Source: Thermoleophilia bacterium
GTDB taxonomy: Bacteria; Actinomycetota; Thermoleophilia; Gaiellales; JAICJC01
DNA: 7,394 bases
Direction of reading: 5' to 3'
Assembly (NCBI GenBank): GCA_025928435.1
Contig: JAICJM010000188.1
Coordinates: forward strand, 1-7,394
Shown one piece after another: positions 4,534 through 7,394 of this stretch. Position 1 is the stretch's first letter, and every line of letters begins with the position of its first letter. A program made the translations under genes and the position numbers. The notes under the pieces are model-generated. The model searched no databases. It worked only from the letters and a program-made list of their open reading frames with translations, and was not told the DNA's origin.

Positions 4534-4604
4534 GGCTCCATCGGCTAACGGCAGGCCGCCAGGCTCTCAACCTGGAAACCGGAGTTCGACTCTCCGTGGA
4601 GCTA
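4534..4604 (+). tRNA. tRNA-Glu (anticodon CTC), last of the array
   Basis: Acceptor GGCTCCA (4534-4540) pairs with TGGAGCT (4597-4603), with G1·U72. D arm GGCT-AACGGCA-GGCC. Anticodon arm CCAGG-CTCTCAA-CCTGG gives CTC at 4566-4568, with U33 and A37. Variable AAAC; T arm CGGAG-TTCGACT-CTCCG. A73 rather than the usual G73. It ends 32 nt before rtcB with no terminator-like hairpin between, so co-transcription is plausible. Confidence 0.88.
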
Positions 4605-4636
4605 TCACTCCATCCACGCCCAGAGAGGTGATGACC

Positions 4637-5995
4637 ATGACCGAGTTCCCCGACGACGCAACGACGGTGCGCGAGAGCGAGCCCTACCGCGAGTTCGACG
4701 ACGGCCGGATCCGGGTCTTCGGCTACAGCTACGACACCGTCGCCGTCTCCCAGATCAAGACGGTGGCCGGCCACGGATGGGTCAGCGACGCGGCGCTGAT
4801 GGCGGACAACCACGTCGGCTACTCGATGCCGATCGGCGGCGTCGCCGCCTACCGCGACATGGTCTCGCCGAGCGGCGTCGGCTACGACATCGGCTGCGGG
4901 GTGATGGCGGTGCGCACGCCCCTCTCCCTGGCGGACATCCGTCCCGACCTCGGCCGCCTGGCCGACGAGATCGGCACCCGCATCAGCTTCGGCCTCGGCC
5001 GCAGGAACGAGACGCCGGTCGACCACGAGCTGTTCGACTCAGCCATCTGGGGCGAGGTCCCGGAGCTGACCGAGGTGGTCGCGGGCCGCAAGCATCGCTG
5101 GTCGCTGCGCGCCCGGGCGGAGGCGCAGCTCGGCACGGTCGGCAGCGGCAACCATTACGTCGACCTGCTGGTCGAGCCCGCCGACGGCTCGGTGTGGGCG
5201 GCGTGCCACTTCGGCAGCCGCGGCTTCGGCCACGGCATCGCGACGGGGTTCCTGAACCTGGCCGCGAACCGGGCGTTCTTCGCGCAGATGCCCGGCGGCG
5301 AGTCGATGCACGCGGCGCCGTCGCTGCTCCCGCTGACCGTGGACGCGGCCCGGGAGCTGGGCGCGCGGCCGCACCACGCCGAGGCCCGGGCCGAGACCGG
5401 CCGCCGGTACGAGCGGGCGATGGAGCTCGCCGGCGAGTACGCCTACGCCGGCCGCGAGCACGTGATCGGTCAGGTGCTCTCGCTGCTCGGCACCACCGCG
5501 CTCGAGACCGTGCACAACCACCACAACTACTCGTTCACCGAGACCCACGGCGGCGAGTCCCTCCGTGTCGTCCGCAAGGGCGCAACGCCCGCGTTCCCCG
5601 GGCAGTCCGGGTTCATCGGCGGGTCGATGGGCGACTGGGCGGTCGTGGTCGAGGGCGTCGACTCCGAGCTCGCCCGGCGGTCGCTGCGCTCGACGGTGCA
5701 CGGCGCCGGCCGCGTGATGAGCCGCTCGAAGGCGAAGGGCAACCGCAAGGGCACGCGCAAGGGCCTGATCACGCGCCAGATGATGGCCGAGCGCCTGAAC
5801 GAGTTCCGTGCCGAGACGGGCTACCCGCTCGAGGTGCGGGGCGGCGACGTCGACGAGTCGCCGTTCGTCTACCGCAAGCTCGACGACGTCGTCCGCGCCC
5901 ACGAGGAGACGGGCACGATCAACGTCACCCATCGCCTGCTCCCCGTCGTCGTCGTGATGGCGGGCGCGAACATCGTCGATCCGTTCAAGGACTAG
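4637..5995 (+). CDS. rtcB: RtcB, 3'-phosphate/5'-hydroxyl RNA ligase
   Basis: This 452-residue RtcB joins RNA 2',3'-cyclic phosphate or 3'-phosphate ends to 5'-OH ends using GTP and Mn2+. In bacteria it repairs cleaved tRNA or rRNA; in archaea and animals it splices tRNA. Active-site motifs are all present: ADNHVGYSMPIGG (56-68), GYDIGCG with D84 and C87, GSGNH with N172 and H173, HFGSRG with H191, VHNHHNYSF (292-300), GGSMGD (328-333), and HGAGRVMSR with the guanylated H355 (equivalent to E. coli H337). It should therefore be active. Length is between E. coli (408) and archaeal forms. The ATG at 4637 is chosen because GAGAGG (4623-4628) sits 8 nt upstream; the in-frame ATG at 4631 would be only 2 nt away. 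It lies directly behind the tRNA array, its likely substrate set. No archease or RtcA is in the window. Confidence 0.96.
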   Translation: MTEFPDDATTVRESEPYREFDDGRIRVFGYSYDTVAVSQIKTVAGHGWVSDAALMADNHVGYSMPIGGVAAYRDMVSPSGVGYDIGCGVMAVRTPLSLADIRPDLGRLADEIGTRISFGLGRRNETPVDHELFDSAIWGEVPELTEVVAGRKHRWSLRARAEAQLGTVGSGNHYVDLLVEPADGSVWAACHFGSRGFGHGIATGFLNLAANRAFFAQMPGGESMHAAPSLLPLTVDAARELGARPHHAEARAETGRRYERAMELAGEYAYAGREHVIGQVLSLLGTTALETVHNHHNYSFTETHGGESLRVVRKGATPAFPGQSGFIGGSMGDWAVVVEGVDSELARRSLRSTVHGAGRVMSRSKAKGNRKGTRKGLITRQMMAERLNEFRAETGYPLEVRGGDVDESPFVYRKLDDVVRAHEETGTINVTHRLLPVVVVMAGANIVDPFKD

Positions 5996-6067
5996 CCACC
6001 CGGCTTGTCCGAGAACGCCAAACCGCTTCAGCATCGCCGACCGAGGCGAGCTGGAGCTGCGGGGAGG

Positions 6068-6097
6068 GTGGGGCGCAGGGATCCGCCTGCGCCCCAC
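6068..6097 (+). terminator. Perfect 12-bp hairpin, probable terminator after rtcB
   Basis: GTGGGGCGCAGG (6068-6079) and its exact complement (6086-6097) enclose a 6-nt loop, 72 nt after the rtcB stop. There is no T-run, like the hairpin after the MMPL gene. It likely ends the tRNA-rtcB transcript. Confidence 0.6.
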
Positions 6098-6259
6098 AAC
6101 GCGTCCCGCCGGACAGGTGGCTTCCGAGCCCTCCGGCCGGATGGCCGGTGGGGCGGGCGTCGGCGTGGTCCCGGGGCTACTCGCGCAAGGTGCCTAGAGA
6201 GTCGTCCGCATGTGGCGCATCGGATTCAGGACCGCGGGTCTTCGGCGCGGGCCCCAAGG

Positions 6260-6265
6260 TACTCT
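6260..6265 (+). promoter_or_regulatory. -10 element TACTCT of a leaderless promoter
   Basis: TACTCT matches TAnnnT and ends 6 nt before the GTG at 6272, the same geometry as at 1401-1413. There is no Shine-Dalgarno before that GTG. No clear -35 seen. Confidence 0.4.
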
Positions 6266-6271
6266 GCGCCG

Positions 6272-7363
6272 GTGTACAGCGGGCCGATCGTCGACTGTGA
6301 CATCCACCACGACTGGCCCTCGCAGGACGCGCTCCTGCCGTACCTCTCGGCGGGCTGGCGCGAGTACGCGACCCGCTCGGGCGGACGGCAGCCGATGCCG
6401 GTCATCCCGAGCGAGATCCACCCCAACCCCGGCGGCGTGTTCCGCGACGACGCCTGGCCGGAGGAGGGCGGGCCGCCCGGCTCGAGCCGCGCCCTGATGG
6501 CGCAGCAGCTGCTCGATCCCTACCGGGTCGAGCGCGGCCTGCTCACGTTCGGCGCCGGAACCTACGTCGCCGCGAACCCGAACCCGTACTTCGCGACGGA
6601 GCTGGCCCGCGCGGCGAACGACTGGTCGATCGATCACTGGCTGGACGGGGGCGACGGGCGCCTCTACGGCACGGCGCTCCTCGCCAACCAGCTGCCCGAG
6701 GAGGCGGCCCGCGAGCTGCGCCGGATCGGCGGGCACCCGCGGATCGCCGCCGGCCTGCTGGCGACGAACGCAATCGGCAAGCCGTTCGGCCATCCGCTGT
6801 TCCACCCGATCTACGAGGCGGCCGAGGATCTCGGGCTTCCGATCGCCATCCACGCGGCCGGCGAGTCGTTCGCGTCGATGCGGCTCTCGCCCGTCGGCAG
6901 CGGCGTGCCCAGCCTCTACCTCGAGCACCACACGCTGATCCCGCAGGGGATCATGACCCACCTGGTCAGCATGATCGTGCACGGCGTGTTCGAGAAGTTC
7001 CCGCGGCTGCGGGTGCTCCTGATGGAGGCCGGCGTCGCCTGGATCCCCGCCGTCCTGTGGCGGTTCGACATGGACTTCCGCGGCCTGCGGCGGGAGGCGC
7101 CGTGGCTGCGCCGGGCACCGAGCGAGTACTTCTACGAGCACGTCCGGGTGACGACCCAGCCGCTCGAGATCGCCCCCAGCCGCCGGCATATGCTGGGGCT
7201 GCTCGAGCTCGTCGCCGCCGAGGACATCCTCTGCTTCTCGTCCGACTACCCGCACTGGGACACGGACGACATCGCCGACATCGGCCGCAACATCCCCGAG
7301 GCCTGGCACCGCAAGGTCTTCCACGACAACGCGATGGAGCTCTTCGGCTGGAACGGCGGCTGA
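6272..7363 (+). CDS. Amidohydrolase-2 family metal-dependent hydrolase/decarboxylase
   Basis: The 363-residue protein has the features of the amidohydrolase-2 TIM-barrel family, which includes aminocarboxymuconate-semialdehyde and gamma-resorcylate decarboxylases. These are the N-terminal metal motif DCDIHHDW (D10, H12), H194 in IAIHAAGES, the VHGVFEKFPRLRVLLMEAG stretch (237-254), and the C-terminal SSDYPHWD with D325. Members decarboxylate or hydrolyse cyclic and aromatic intermediates, so a link to aromatic catabolism with the Rieske oxygenase upstream is possible but not shown. The GTG start at 6272 is chosen because it sits just after a TACTCT box and begins the conserved sequence; upstream in-frame translation looks random. 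It ends with TGA at 7361-7363. Substrate unknown. Confidence 0.9.
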   Translation: MYSGPIVDCDIHHDWPSQDALLPYLSAGWREYATRSGGRQPMPVIPSEIHPNPGGVFRDDAWPEEGGPPGSSRALMAQQLLDPYRVERGLLTFGAGTYVAANPNPYFATELARAANDWSIDHWLDGGDGRLYGTALLANQLPEEAARELRRIGGHPRIAAGLLATNAIGKPFGHPLFHPIYEAAEDLGLPIAIHAAGESFASMRLSPVGSGVPSLYLEHHTLIPQGIMTHLVSMIVHGVFEKFPRLRVLLMEAGVAWIPAVLWRFDMDFRGLRREAPWLRRAPSEYFYEHVRVTTQPLEIAPSRRHMLGLLELVAAEDILCFSSDYPHWDTDDIADIGRNIPEAWHRKVFHDNAMELFGWNGG

Positions 7364-7394
7364 CACCGGTCGGCGAGCTCGAGCGGTTCCCGCA

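Larger units (their letters stand above)
2982..4604 (+). other. tRNA array: 14 tRNAs plus one degenerate tRNA-like element, no isotype repeated
   Basis: tRNA-like elements follow each other on one strand, often 0-14 nt apart (Arg to Pro and Ser to Asp abut exactly after an encoded CCA). Order: Gly(TCC)-like, unassigned 190 nt, Ala(TGC), Leu-anticodon(CAG), Arg(TCG), Pro(TGG), Tyr(GTA), Met(CAT), His(GTG), Trp(CCA), Val(GAC), unassigned 217 nt, Lys(CTT), Ser(CGA), Asp(GTC), Ile(GAT), Glu(CTC). Asn, Cys, Gln, Phe and Thr are not found. CCA is encoded only for Arg and Ser. rtcB follows 32 nt after the last tRNA. Non-redundant arrays of divergent tRNAs are known from mobile elements and phages; no integrase or phage gene is in this window. 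Confidence 0.9.
5996..6271 (+). other. Intergenic region between rtcB and the amidohydrolase gene
   Basis: No credible gene. Besides the 12-bp hairpin at 6068-6097 it holds a second perfect hairpin CCGGCC-GGAT-GGCCGG (6133-6148) and, at its end, the -10 box of the next gene. The open frame reaching back to 6005 has no plausible start or protein-like sequence before 6272. Confidence 0.6.

Noticed and set aside
4015..4548. 177-aa open frame across the tRNA array
   Set aside because: It runs through tRNA-Lys, Ser, Asp and Ile; long chance frames are expected in GC-rich tRNA DNA.
2982..4604. CRISPR array or simple tandem repeat
   Set aside because: The recurring GGTTCGA motifs are T arms of different tRNAs, not identical repeats with regular spacers.
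4349..4636. N-terminal extension of rtcB to 4349
   Set aside because: It would read through four tRNAs; the ribosome site at 4623-4628 and the RtcB alignment support 4637.

Overview
The window is GC-rich with strong G/C bias at third codon positions. Gene types and apparently leaderless starts (a TAnnnT -10 box 6-7 nt before ATG/GTG) fit a high-GC actinobacterium. A Thermoleophilia-type lineage is possible, but the sequence cannot settle this.

Layout, all on the + strand: (1) 1-1329, C-terminal part of an MMPL/RND-family membrane transporter, followed by a 13-bp hairpin. (2) 1413-2501, a Rieske non-haem iron oxygenase alpha subunit of the LECYHC type. (3) 2502-2990, a lower-GC stretch with a promoter, two possible small ORFs and a textbook intrinsic terminator. 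(4) 2982-4604, a dense tRNA array. I could close 14 cloverleaves plus one degenerate tRNA-like element, with two stretches of about 200 nt I could not assign. (5) 4637-5995, rtcB, encoding the 3'-phosphate/5'-OH RNA ligase, 32 nt after the last tRNA with no visible terminator between. (6) 5996-6271, an intergenic region with strong hairpins. (7) 6272-7363, an amidohydrolase-2 family TIM-barrel hydrolase or decarboxylase.

The remarkable part is the array plus RtcB. The fifteen elements carry fifteen different anticodons for fifteen different amino acids (Gly, Ala, Leu, Arg, Pro, Tyr, Met, His, Trp, Val, Lys, Ser, Asp, Ile, Glu) with no isotype repeated. Many bodies are odd: C instead of the near-universal U33 in five anticodon loops, a Leu anticodon on a short-variable-loop body, a D loop without GG, a miniature D loop, an 8-nt T loop, and unusual discriminator bases. 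RtcB repairs tRNAs cut in the anticodon loop. The arrangement therefore suggests a self-contained tRNA replacement-and-repair module, for example against anticodon nucleases. That function is inference; the gene content and tRNA structures are read directly from the sequence.

The flanking transporter, oxygenase and amidohydrolase look like ordinary chromosomal or catabolic genes with no evident mechanistic tie to the array.
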